DNA of 8,117 nucleotides from Candidatus Uhrbacteria bacterium (GTDB lineage Bacteria; Patescibacteriota; Patescibacteriia; JACQRZ01), in assembly GCA_016206235.1 (NCBI GenBank), contig JACQRZ010000032.1:1-8117 (forward strand). The letters are read 5' to 3'. Each line of letters opens with the position of its first letter. Within the stretch, counting starts at the first letter, position 1. The notes beneath the pieces are model-generated. The model did no database searches, had not been told where the DNA came from, and worked only from the letters and a program-made list of their open reading frames with translations. Both the position numbers and the translations under genes were made by a program. Of this stretch, positions 1 through 6,129 are shown piece after piece.

Positions 1-527
1 CAATAGGGGAGTGCGGGCTGGACTTTTATAGAATTAAGAATCTAGAATTAAGAATTAAGGAACGGCAAAAGGAGCTTTTTTTACAGCATGTTGAGCTTGC
101 TCATGAAGTAGGCTTGCCTTTAATTATCCATTGTCGCGATGCCCATGAGGATATGTCGGAAATATTATTTGCAAGATTTGGCAAAGGCAAGGTACGGGAA
201 CACGGCGTTATGCATTGTTTTACTGGTAATTGGCTTCAAGCACAGAGTTACCTTGATCTCGGTTTTTTGATTTCGTTTACGGGTATAATAACATTTGCAA
301 GCCAGTACGATGATGTTGTGGCGCAAACACCTCTTGAAAAAATGCTCATTGAAACTGACTCGCCATACCTCACACCGACCCCAAACCGCGGCAAGAAAAA
401 TAAGCCCCTCTATGTGCGATATGTTGCCGAGCGTATAGCCGAAATAAAAGGCATCTCTTTTGATGAGGTTGCCCGCCAGACAACCGAGAATGCCTGCAGG
501 CTCTTTAAATTAAGACCTCAATGTTAA
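1..527 (+). CDS. tatD: TatD family metal-dependent DNase, 3' part (5' end outside window)
   Basis: This is a hydrolase of the TatD family, known as Mg2+-dependent deoxyribonucleases with a TIM-barrel fold. The open frame has its first full codon at 3 and runs 174 residues to the TAA at 525-527. With a usual family length near 260, about 85 N-terminal residues are missing. Metal-site motifs are visible: GECGLD (Glu3 of the fragment), IIHCRDA (His43), MHCFTG (His71) and IETDSPYLTP (Asp119), followed by the typical NRGKKNKP and TTENACRLF endings. A start at the TTG at 114 would cut the domain after the first metal ligand, so it is not credible. Residues 10-19 (RIKNLELRIK) are encoded by a heptanucleotide array at 31-58, in the loop after GLDFYR. 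The gene ends 20 bases before the atp promoter and is probably a separate transcription unit. Confidence 0.93.
   Translation, partial: IGECGLDFYRIKNLELRIKERQKELFLQHVELAHEVGLPLIIHCRDAHEDMSEILFARFGKGKVREHGVMHCFTGNWLQAQSYLDLGFLISFTGIITFASQYDDVVAQTPLEKMLIETDSPYLTPTPNRGKKNKPLYVRYVAERIAEIKGISFDEVARQTTENACRLFKLRPQC
31..58 (+). repeat. Four-unit heptanucleotide array (GAATTAA) inside tatD
   Basis: Four consecutive 7-base units: GAATTAA at 31-37, 45-51 and 52-58, and the variant GAATCTA at 38-44. It is translated as part of TatD. The variant unit is the only one whose TAA would fall in the tatD frame (42-44 reads CTA, Leu). The same period of seven occurs at most gene junctions downstream, with other unit sequences. 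Confidence 0.85.
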
Positions 528-547
528 TAAATCGACTTTTAAAGGGA

Positions 548-575
548 TTGACGATCTCAATGAAGCGGTTATACT
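548..575 (+). promoter_or_regulatory. Sigma-70 type promoter of the atp operon
   Basis: The -35 box TTGACG (548-553) and -10 box TATACT (570-575) each match the consensus at five of six positions and are separated by 16 bases. They lie between the tatD stop and atpI. Transcription would start near 581-583, only about 11 bases before the ATG at 593 and about 38 before the ATG at 620. No other equally good promoter was seen on the + strand before atpC, so the operon is probably read mainly from here. Confidence 0.7.
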
Positions 576-592
576 ACTAGAGTTTCCTTTTT

Positions 593-874
593 ATGATTAA
601 AGGAAGTAGCTTTTTATTTATGGATAAAAAGAAAAACGGGACTTTGTGGTCAATGCTCGGATATGCCTGGGAGATAGGGTATATGATCGCAATTCCACTG
701 ATTGGATTTGCGTTTTTGGGTCGATTCATCGATAAAAAGCTTGCCACATCACCTTTGTTTTTGCTCTTAGGCATTGGCTTAGCAATCATTATCTCAACGG
801 TGATTGTTGTTCGAAAGACAAAAGAAGCCCTAGAACAGGCTGAAAACGATCAAGAAAACGAACCTAAAACCTAA
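593..874 (+). CDS. atpI: AtpI/AtpZ-family ATP synthase assembly protein
   Basis: A small membrane protein at the head of the operon. AtpI-type proteins are known as helpers of c-ring assembly and are not part of the finished enzyme. Two membrane segments are visible (about residues 25-43 and 54-73), joined by the family-type loop LGRFIDKKLATSPLF; the tail is charged. The 93-residue form starts at 593. An ATG at 620 (MDKKKNG) would give 84 residues and has AAAGGA upstream at 599-604, though 15 bases away is long. With transcription predicted to begin near 582, the 593 start would be almost leaderless, so 620 is a real alternative. The last three codons (Pro-Lys-Thr) and the stop lie inside the heptad array that leads into atpB. 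Confidence 0.85.
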   Translation: MIKGSSFLFMDKKKNGTLWSMLGYAWEIGYMIAIPLIGFAFLGRFIDKKLATSPLFLLLGIGLAIIISTVIVVRKTKEALEQAENDQENEPKT

Positions 875-897
875 TCCCTATAACCTAAAACCTAGTA
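863..897 (+). repeat. Five-unit heptanucleotide array (CCTAAAA type) at the atpI-atpB junction
   Basis: Five units of seven bases: CCTAAAA at 863-869 and 884-890, with the variants CCTAATC (870-876), CCTATAA (877-883) and CCTAGTA (891-897). A 12-base exact direct repeat (AACCTAAAACCT) is seen at 861-872 and 882-893. The array begins inside the atpI coding end and stops one base before the atpB ATG, so it takes the place where a ribosome binding site would be. Confidence 0.85.
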
Positions 898-898
898 A

Positions 899-1639
899 AT
901 GAATATCTCCATAGCAGCAGAAGAACTTTTCTATATTGGCTCGCTCCCCGTAACCAACAGCATGGTTGTGACATGGATTGTTTCGTTGCTGCTTATTGTA
1001 CTGGGAATGGTTGCAACTCGCAGGATGCAGATGGTCCCAAGCGGCGTACAAAACACCTTTGAAGCCGTGATCGAAGGACTCTTAGGCCTGGTGGATAGCG
1101 TAACTCACAACCGCGAACAAACAAAGAAGTTTTTCCCACTCATTGCAACGATTTTTTTGTTCATTATTACCTCAAGCTGGGCAGGGCTTCTTCCGGGAAT
1201 GGGTGCAGTCGGCCTACAGGAGGTGCACGAGGGAAAAAGCGTGATTGTCCCATTGATTCGCGCAGGAACAGCTGATCTCAACACCACTGTAGCCTTGGCT
1301 GCCATAAGTGTGATTACTATTCAAGTCGTAGGTATTGCGAGTATCGGGTTCTTTAAATACGCAGGTAAGTTTATCAACGTTTCGAGTCCCATGAATTTTT
1401 TTGTCGGTTTGCTAGAGCTTGTATCTGAGGTTTCAAAACTGATTTCTTTCTCGTTTCGTTTATTTGGAAATATTTTTGCTGGGGAAGTATTGTTAACCGT
1501 TATGGTTTTTTTGGTTCCTTATATTATTCCACTGCCTTTTCTTTTTCTGGAAGTTTTTGTAGGCTTTATCCAAGCATTGGTTTTTTCCTTACTAACACTC
1601 GTTTTTTTGAAAATGGCAACAGAAGAAGCACACCATTAA
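899..1639 (+). CDS. atpB: ATP synthase Fo subunit a
   Basis: The membrane stator subunit that forms the two proton half-channels against the c-ring. At 246 residues it is normal to slightly short for the family. The signature SFRLFGNIFAGE holds the essential arginine (Arg187, matching E. coli Arg210) and the conserved Glu196 (E. coli Glu219). The last membrane hairpin has EVFVGFIQALVF, where Glu218 and Gln225 line up with E. coli His245 and Gln252; Glu at the first position is common outside the enterics. Hydrophobic segments are seen at about 20-39, 79-100, 127-150, 168-185, 189-213 and 214-238. The start at 899 directly follows the heptad array and has no Shine-Dalgarno sequence. The protein ends in His-His, and a second, two-armed array follows. 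Confidence 0.97.
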   Translation: MNISIAAEELFYIGSLPVTNSMVVTWIVSLLLIVLGMVATRRMQMVPSGVQNTFEAVIEGLLGLVDSVTHNREQTKKFFPLIATIFLFIITSSWAGLLPGMGAVGLQEVHEGKSVIVPLIRAGTADLNTTVALAAISVITIQVVGIASIGFFKYAGKFINVSSPMNFFVGLLELVSEVSKLISFSFRLFGNIFAGEVLLTVMVFLVPYIIPLPFLFLEVFVGFIQALVFSLLTLVFLKMATEEAHH

Positions 1640-1643
1640 TTTG

Positions 1644-1725
1644 AGTGAAAAGTGAAGAGGGCTAAGTGAAAAGTCGTGCACCTACCTCTTTACTAACCAC
1701 TAATCACTAATCACTAATCACTAAA
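1644..1725 (+). repeat. Two-armed inverted heptanucleotide array between atpB and atpE
   Basis: The left arm (1644-1678) is five units of AGTGAAA type: AGTGAAA at 1644-1650 and 1665-1671, plus variants. The right arm (1691-1725) is five units of CACTAAT type, with three exact copies at 1698-1718. Each arm is 35 bases, and they are separated by 12 bases. The right arm read on the other strand is AGTGATT-like, so the arms are imperfect inverted repeats (about 21 of 32 aligned positions agree) and could form a long, weak hairpin. The atpE ATG follows four bases after the right arm, with no Shine-Dalgarno sequence. Confidence 0.82.
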
Positions 1726-1729
1726 AAAT

Positions 1730-1984
1730 ATGGAAGAACAACTCGAGTTAGCCAAAGCTGCTGCGATCTGGGCACAATACCTTGGTCCTGCGCTTGCAAT
1801 GGGTCTCGGCGCGATTGGGCCAGGAATTGGCATCGGTATTTTGGTTGGAAAAGCACTTGAAGCAATTGGACGCAATCCAGAGGCTTCTGGCAAGATTCAG
1901 ACCGTTATGATTTTGGGTATCGCGTTTACCGAAGCAATTGCGATTTACGCACTTGTCATCGCCTTACTCGTGAAATTCGTTTAA
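1730..1984 (+). CDS. atpE: ATP synthase Fo subunit c (ring proteolipid)
   Basis: The c subunit forms the rotating membrane ring that carries ions past subunit a. The 84 residues form two membrane helices (about 14-42 and 56-82) around the polar loop RNPEA (48-52). Helix 1 has the glycine-rich packing pattern around GAIGPGIGIG. The ion-binding carboxylate is Glu68 in FTEAIAIY. The extra Na+ ligands of sodium-type rings (Gln in helix 1; Ser next to the Glu) are replaced by Ile35 and Ala69, which suggests proton coupling, although Tyr73 is kept. The N-terminus has no obvious cleaved signal. It lies between two heptad arrays and has no visible Shine-Dalgarno site, which is notable for a protein needed in about ten copies per enzyme. 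Confidence 0.97.
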   Translation: MEEQLELAKAAAIWAQYLGPALAMGLGAIGPGIGIGILVGKALEAIGRNPEASGKIQTVMILGIAFTEAIAIYALVIALLVKFV

Positions 1985-2019
1985 CCACTAACAACTAGCC
2001 ACGAACCACTCGTCACTAG
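1985..2019 (+). repeat. Five-unit degenerate heptanucleotide array (CCACTAA type) at the atpE-atpF junction
   Basis: Five degenerate units starting directly after the atpE stop: CCACTAA (1985-1991), CAACTAG, CCACGAA, CCACTCG and TCACTAG (2013-2019). Three bases (ATT) then precede the atpF ATG. The unit resembles those upstream of atpE and atpD. The array fills the whole junction. Confidence 0.75.
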
Positions 2020-2022
2020 ATT

Positions 2023-2520
2023 ATGGAAATTCTCGAAAAACTTGGTATTGACTGGCGCATTCTCATAGCTCAGATAGTTAATTTTGGAGTATTATTGTTT
2101 GTGCTTCACAGGTTTTTATATAAGCCTGTGCTCGCGATACTCCAAAAGAGAGCTGACACAATTGAAAAAAGCCTTGGAGATGCACGCGCTCTTGAAGAGC
2201 GATTGAAAGCATCGGAGCTTGCCGGCAAAGAGTTGATTAAAAATGCAAAGCGAGAGGCTGCGGGACTTTTAGAGGACGCACATAAGCTTGCGGAGCAGAA
2301 ACGAGCTTCAGCCTTGAAAAAAGCAAAAGAGGAGGTGGAGCGTTTTGTTGTTGATGCTCGCGAAAAAATCGCGATAGAAAAAGAACAAAGTTTGCGCGAG
2401 GCGCGGGAATATTTTGCCGACCTTGTGCTTCAGGCAAGCAAAGCAGTACTTGAAGAGAGCGTACAAGAACCATCGCCTGCAACAGTTAAAAAAGTAATCG
2501 GTAAGTTTACGCAAGTATGA
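2023..2520 (+). CDS. atpF: ATP synthase Fo subunit b
   Basis: The peripheral stalk subunit, which anchors in the membrane and holds delta and F1 against rotation. The 165 residues show one N-terminal membrane helix (about 12-31), then the family-type stretch FLYKPVLAILQKRADTIEKS, then a long charged, Ala/Glu/Lys-rich helix (about 40-145) that fits the parallel coiled coil of the b dimer. Length is normal (E. coli 156). There is a single b-type gene and no b' gene, so a homodimer is expected. Its TGA (2518-2520) overlaps the atpH ATG (2517-2519) as ATGA, which implies translational coupling and equal production. This is the only atp junction from atpI to atpC without spacer sequence. Confidence 0.95.
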   Translation: MEILEKLGIDWRILIAQIVNFGVLLFVLHRFLYKPVLAILQKRADTIEKSLGDARALEERLKASELAGKELIKNAKREAAGLLEDAHKLAEQKRASALKKAKEEVERFVVDAREKIAIEKEQSLREAREYFADLVLQASKAVLEESVQEPSPATVKKVIGKFTQV

Positions 2521-2921
2521 GAAAGTTATCTGCAAAACAATACGCTGAAAGCCTGGTGGAATTGGCGCGTGGAAAGTCTCAAAAAGAAATCGACGCCCTT
2601 CTACGCGAATGCATCAACTCGCTTGCGCGGCAGGGTAAAGCAAAAATTATCCACAGTCTTCTAAAAGAACTTCGCAGCATCCTTGATCGCGAAGAGGGGA
2701 CTATCCGCGTGCACATTGTTATGGCCAGTAAATGCGCCAAGGTTGAAAAGGAGGTTGCCGCAAGCTTACTGAATGTCTTTGGGAAAGCATCAGATATCAC
2801 ATTTGACTATGACCCTTCTCTGATTGGCGGAATGATTGTGCGAGCACAAGACAGGGTTGTCGACGCAAGTGTCTCCAATCAAATAGAAAAGCTACGAGCA
2901 GCCCTTAACGTTGGTATGTAA
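2517..2921 (+). CDS. atpH: ATP synthase F1 subunit delta, short form
   Basis: Delta links the top of the alpha/beta hexamer to the b stalk. The C-terminal signature is clear: DPSLIGGMIVRAQDRVVDASVSNQIEKLRAAL (split as residues 99-115 and 116-130). The N-terminal helix LSAKQYAESLVELA (4-17) is also of the family type. The protein has only 134 residues against about 175-180 usually. The loss falls in the N-terminal helical bundle: residues about 28-57 look like its last helices, so roughly 40 residues from the middle helices appear to be absent. There is no sign of a frameshift, and the start is fixed by the ATGA overlap with atpF. The N-domain normally grips the alpha N-termini, so the contact may be reduced here. 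Confidence 0.92.
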   Translation: MRKLSAKQYAESLVELARGKSQKEIDALLRECINSLARQGKAKIIHSLLKELRSILDREEGTIRVHIVMASKCAKVEKEVAASLLNVFGKASDITFDYDPSLIGGMIVRAQDRVVDASVSNQIEKLRAALNVGM

Positions 2922-2925
2922 CATT

Positions 2926-2953
2926 TTGTATATAGTATTTAGTATTATGTAGT
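2926..2953 (+). repeat. Four-unit heptanucleotide array (TAGTATT) at the atpH-atpA junction
   Basis: Two exact TAGTATT units (2933-2939 and 2940-2946), with looser units before (TTGTATA, 2926-2932) and after (ATGTAGT, 2947-2953). A further TAGTATG at 2950-2956 includes the atpA ATG itself. There is no Shine-Dalgarno sequence. It is the shortest array and the least certain. Confidence 0.6.
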
Positions 2954-4477
2954 ATGAAAAAAAATTATATTGTTGAAAGCTTACGAGCGTCACTGTCTGC
3001 CTATAAGGCGGAGAGCGAGGCATCTAGCGTTGGTGAAGTTGTTGAGGTTGGTGATGGTATTGCAAAGATTTACGGATTGTCGTCTGCAAAACAGTCGGAA
3101 ATGTTGGATTTCGGCATTCATAATGGCGTAAAGACCTTTGGCGTAGTGCTGAACCTTGAAGAAGACCTTGTCGGCGTTATGATTTTGGGTGATTTCGAGC
3201 ACATTAAGGAAGGTGATGTGGTGCGCGGCACAGGGCGCATTCTTGAAGTTCCTGTTGGCGAGGTTCTTGTGGGTCGAGTGGTGAATCCTCTTGGCGAGGT
3301 GCTTGACGGTCGCGATGATTTAAAGACAAAAACATTTTATCCAGTCGAAAAGATTGCGCCTGGAGTTATTACTCGCCAGTCAGTGCATCAACCGCTTCAG
3401 ACGGGTATTAAGGCTATCGACTCCATGATTCCTATCGGTCGTGGTCAGCGCGAGCTCATTATCGGGGATCGTCAGACAGGGAAAACTGCTGTAGCTATTG
3501 ACGCGATTCTCAATCAAAAACAGTACAAAGGAACCAAAGACGCAGTGATCTGCATCTACGTTGCCATCGGACAGAAAGAATCAAAAATTGCAAAAACAGT
3601 TGCACGCCTTCGCGAAGAAGGAGCAATGGATTACACGATTGTTGTATTGGCTGGCGCTTCGGAATCTGCATCACTGTCGTTTATTGCGCCCTATGCCGGA
3701 TGCGCGATGGGTGAGTATTTTATGGATCAAGGCAAAGATGTCTTGGTTGTGTACGACGATCTTTCAAAGCATGCAGCAGCCTATCGCCAACTTTCGCTTC
3801 TGTTGAGGCGTCCGCCAGGTCGCGAGGCATACCCAGGAGATATTTTTTACCTTCACTCACGTCTCTTGGAGCGGTCGGCAAAATTGAGCAAAGAGAACGG
3901 CGGTGGGTCACTTACCGCATTGCCGATTATTGAGACGCAAGCCGGCGATGTTTCTGCATATATTCCAACAAATGTGATTTCAATTACTGACGGACAGATT
4001 TATCTTGAAACCGATCTTTTTTACCAAGGTATTCGTCCGGCGCTCAACGTAGGCCTTTCAGTATCTCGTGTTGGTTCAGCTGCGCAAACAAAGGCAATGA
4101 AAAAGGTTGCTGGTAAACTTCGTCTTGATTTAGCACAGTATCGGGAACTCGCTGCGTTTGCTCAATTTGGCTCTGATTTTGACGAAGCAACTCAAAAGCA
4201 GATTAATCGCGGTTCACGGCTTACCGAACTTTTGAAACAAGTGCAGTTCCAACCGCTTTCCATGGAACACCAAGTTGTCGTATTGTATGCCGGTGTGAAT
4301 GGTTATCTTGACGATATTGCTATCGATAAAGTGAGAGATTTTGAAACGGGTCTTGTTGATTTTGCGCAAAGTCATTCACCAGAGCTGTTACCAAGTATTC
4401 AACAAACAGGTGACCTTTCATTAGAAAATGAAGAGATATTAAAAGCAGCGATTGAGAAGTTTAAGAAAATAATCTAG
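2954..4477 (+). CDS. atpA: ATP synthase F1 subunit alpha
   Basis: The non-catalytic nucleotide-binding subunit of the F1 hexamer, 507 residues (E. coli 513). Domain order is normal: N-terminal beta barrel (about 25-95), nucleotide-binding core (about 96-380) and C-terminal helical bundle (about 381-505). The Walker A motif is GDRQTGKT (171-178) and the Walker B strand is VLVVYDDL (263-270). The family signature PALNVGLSVS (362-371) is followed by Arg372, the arginine finger that reaches into the catalytic site of beta (E. coli Arg376). The extreme N-terminus (MKKNYIVESLRASLSAYKAE) is the part that normally binds delta. The ATG at 2954 sits at the end of a heptad array with no Shine-Dalgarno sequence. 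Confidence 0.98.
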   Translation: MKKNYIVESLRASLSAYKAESEASSVGEVVEVGDGIAKIYGLSSAKQSEMLDFGIHNGVKTFGVVLNLEEDLVGVMILGDFEHIKEGDVVRGTGRILEVPVGEVLVGRVVNPLGEVLDGRDDLKTKTFYPVEKIAPGVITRQSVHQPLQTGIKAIDSMIPIGRGQRELIIGDRQTGKTAVAIDAILNQKQYKGTKDAVICIYVAIGQKESKIAKTVARLREEGAMDYTIVVLAGASESASLSFIAPYAGCAMGEYFMDQGKDVLVVYDDLSKHAAAYRQLSLLLRRPPGREAYPGDIFYLHSRLLERSAKLSKENGGGSLTALPIIETQAGDVSAYIPTNVISITDGQIYLETDLFYQGIRPALNVGLSVSRVGSAAQTKAMKKVAGKLRLDLAQYRELAAFAQFGSDFDEATQKQINRGSRLTELLKQVQFQPLSMEHQVVVLYAGVNGYLDDIAIDKVRDFETGLVDFAQSHSPELLPSIQQTGDLSLENEEILKAAIEKFKKII

Positions 4478-4479
4478 AA

Positions 4480-4573
4480 AATCCGAAGCACGAAATCCGA
4501 AATACGAAACAAATTCAAAATTCAAATAATAAAACAACAGTAACGTTTCGAATTTCGATATTCGAATTTCGAA
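4480..4573 (+). repeat. Two-armed inverted heptanucleotide array between atpA and atpG
   Basis: The left part is AATCCGA (4480-4486 and 4494-4500), with AGCACGA and AATACGA variants up to 4507, drifting into TCAAAAT-like units up to 4528. The right arm is TTTCGAA (4546-4552 and 4567-4573), with TTTCGAT and ATTCGAA between. Left 4491-4509 and right 4546-4566 are imperfect inverted repeats: 15 of 19 positions agree over the best stretch. The loop between is AT-rich. No T-run follows on the + strand, so it is not a standard terminator. It ends 12 bases before the atpG ATG. Confidence 0.8.
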
Positions 4574-4585
4574 TTTAACCAAGGT

Positions 4586-5464
4586 ATGCCCAAAGGCGCG
4601 CTTACAATTCGGCGACAGATGAAATCCATCACCAACACGAAAAAAATGACAAAGGCAATGGAGATGGTTTCGGCTTCAAAAATGCGTAAAAGCATTTCTG
4701 CAGTGTCTGCAACACGGCCCTACGCGACTCACGCGTGGGAAATGCTGACATATCTCTCTGGTCGTGTTGAAAAACTCCATCCGCTCCTTGCCGAACGTGA
4801 GGTAAAAAACGCCGGCTTTATTTTGATTAGTACCAATCGCGGACTGTGTGGAGGGTTTAATAACGCGCTTGTCCAATTGCTGCTTGGAAAGATTCGTGAA
4901 GAAAAGCATCAAGGGGTAGAGAAGTGCGAAATTTTTACCTTAGGCAAACGAGCACGAGATTTTGTTGCGCGATACGGGCACAGGATTGTGGCAGATTTTC
5001 CCAAAAACGATATTACTGTTTCAATTCAAGACATTCTGCCACTCATGCATCTTGTAAGTGAGCAATATATCAGCGGCGAATTGGATAAAGTATATGTTGT
5101 TACGACAGAATTTGTTTCAACGATGCGTCAAAAAGCAGTATGCAAGCAGTTGCTGCCATTTACCGGGCCTCAAGCGCAGGAAGTTGACCGTGAAGCGACG
5201 GATTTTGCACAATTTCTTTTTGAGCCGTCGGACAAATCGGTATTAGAATTTATTATTCCTCGCATTGTCGAGATGCAGGTTTTTAAAGCTGTTTTGGAAT
5301 CAGAAGCGTCGGAGCATAGCGCGCGCATGATGGCTATGCATAATGCTTCTGAGGCCGCAACAGATATGCTCTTTGACTTGCGCCTCACCTATAATCAGGC
5401 TCGACAAGCGTCGATTACTCAGGAGATCTCAGAGATTTCTTCTGGTAAGGCGGCACTGGAATAG
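4586..5464 (+). CDS. atpG: ATP synthase F1 subunit gamma
   Basis: Gamma is the rotor shaft inside the alpha/beta hexamer. The 292 residues are a normal length (E. coli 287). The N-terminal helix has IRRQMKSITNTKKMTKAMEMVSASKM (residues 8-19 and 20-33 of one helix), the central Rossmann-like domain has STNRGLCGGFN (82-92), and the C-terminal helix has ESEASEHSARMMAMHNA (238-254) and ARQASITQEISEI (272-284). These are the most conserved parts of the family. The start fits the family (MPKGAL...IRRQ). AAGG lies only one base before the ATG, too close to act as a ribosome binding site. The stop at 5462-5464 is six bases from the terminator of the convergent gene downstream, and beta does not follow directly as it does in most atp operons. 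Confidence 0.97.
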   Translation: MPKGALTIRRQMKSITNTKKMTKAMEMVSASKMRKSISAVSATRPYATHAWEMLTYLSGRVEKLHPLLAEREVKNAGFILISTNRGLCGGFNNALVQLLLGKIREEKHQGVEKCEIFTLGKRARDFVARYGHRIVADFPKNDITVSIQDILPLMHLVSEQYISGELDKVYVVTTEFVSTMRQKAVCKQLLPFTGPQAQEVDREATDFAQFLFEPSDKSVLEFIIPRIVEMQVFKAVLESEASEHSARMMAMHNASEAATDMLFDLRLTYNQARQASITQEISEISSGKAALE

Positions 5465-5469
5465 TCCCC

Positions 5470-5503
5470 AAAAAACAAAGGCCGCTGCGAGATGCAAGCG
5501 GCC
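5470..5503 (-). terminator. Rho-independent terminator of the antisense gene
   Basis: On the minus strand, the stem GGCCGCT (5503-5497) pairs with AGCGGCC (5486-5480). Two more inner G-C pairs form around one bulged base, and the loop is small. The stem is followed at once by TTTGTTTTTT (5479-5470). It begins 10 bases after the stop of the minus-strand gene. On the + strand the hairpin has no T-run after it, so it should stop the antisense gene but let atp transcription through to atpD. Confidence 0.85.
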
Positions 5504-5513
5504 GCTGGAGAGA

Positions 5514-6095
5514 CTATACAATGCCTATCGGAGCGACCTTTTCGTGTCGCGGTCGTCTCTTTGAAACAATCATGAGATTTGCCCGACGTTCTTGATCGGT
5601 CGTATGGATGTTAAATACATCGATAATCAGCTGAGTAAGTTCTAGGTCAGTAAAAATCTGTCCGTTTCGAACAAGGTTGATAGCAATTGCACCTTGAACA
5701 ATGGTTGACTCTCGAGGTATTGCTGAAAGATCTTTTGTTTGCCAGCGCGTTAGAAGATACTTCTGAAGTTCTGCGCTGCGCGTGTTATGGACATGAAGCG
5801 AAACGCATTCGAAAGAACTTTTCGTCTGGACTGTGAGGGCAGTCTTTATAGGAATTCGGAAGAGCACTGGCTCGATTCCAAATCCAAAGAGAAGATTTCC
5901 TGACAAGCCAAACAGTTCATTAACTACTGTTGCAATACGAAGTGATAGAGCATCGGCAGAACTTTCTTCGAAAATATATTTCGATTGAATTGCAAGTCCT
6001 CCTTCAGTTACCACGTTATGCGCTTTGTGTTGCAGAGCATCGGTCCGTGATGCTTTAAATATTTTACATCCAATTCTGTAGGATTGCTCGGTCAT
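5514..6095 (-). CDS. Unrecognised 193-residue protein, encoded antisense within the atp operon
   Basis: I do not recognise this protein. It is a mixed alpha/beta, apparently soluble 193-residue sequence with no signal peptide, membrane segment or familiar motif. It has two cysteines (10 and 97), a Gly/Phe-rich central stretch LFGLSGNLLFGFG (61-73) and a basic segment SKRRPRHEK (178-186) near the C-terminus. It is likely a real gene: the open frame fills the whole space between atpG and atpD, and no competing + frame exists. The ATG at 6095 has a well-placed GGAG eight bases upstream, a promoter lies before it, and a strong terminator follows the TAG at 5516-5514. It converges on atpG and diverges from atpD. 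Its ribosome binding site is unlike those of its neighbours, which fits insertion from elsewhere. No transposase or flanking duplication was seen. Confidence 0.78.
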   Translation of the reverse strand: MTEQSYRIGCKIFKASRTDALQHKAHNVVTEGGLAIQSKYIFEESSADALSLRIATVVNELFGLSGNLLFGFGIEPVLFRIPIKTALTVQTKSSFECVSLHVHNTRSAELQKYLLTRWQTKDLSAIPRESTIVQGAIAINLVRNGQIFTDLELTQLIIDVFNIHTTDQERRANLMIVSKRRPRHEKVAPIGIV

Positions 6096-6103
6096 TGTTT
6101 TGT

Positions 6104-6107
6104 CTCC
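6104..6107 (-). promoter_or_regulatory. Shine-Dalgarno site of the antisense gene
   Basis: AAAAGGAG read on the minus strand, with the GGAG core at 6107-6104 and eight bases to the ATG at 6095. It is the only canonical ribosome binding site in the window, and it fixes the start of the antisense gene. Confidence 0.8.
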
Positions 6108-6129
6108 TTTTCGAAAAGAACATCAAAAT

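Noticed and set aside
114..527. TatD as a complete short protein starting at 114
   Set aside because: The codon is TTG, and the same frame is open to the left edge and encodes the family motif GECGLD before it, so the gene is longer and cut by the window.
863..897. Telomere-like CCTAA repeat
   Set aside because: The period is seven with variable last bases, it lies inside an operon, and it matches the other heptad junctions in layout rather than telomeric sequence.
1698..1725. CRISPR array
   Set aside because: The units are 7 bases with no spacers between them and no cas genes nearby.
2237..2535. Minus-strand open frames within atpF
   Set aside because: They lie opposite a well-supported gene, have no start signals and no recognisable content, and are best read as shadows.
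4546..4580. Rho-independent terminator between atpA and atpG
   Set aside because: The stem is AT-rich and imperfect, and no T-run follows; it is explained by the inverted heptad arms.
5480..5503. Terminator for atpG on the + strand
   Set aside because: The hairpin is followed by GCTGGAGAG with no T-run on the + strand; the T-run exists only on the minus strand.
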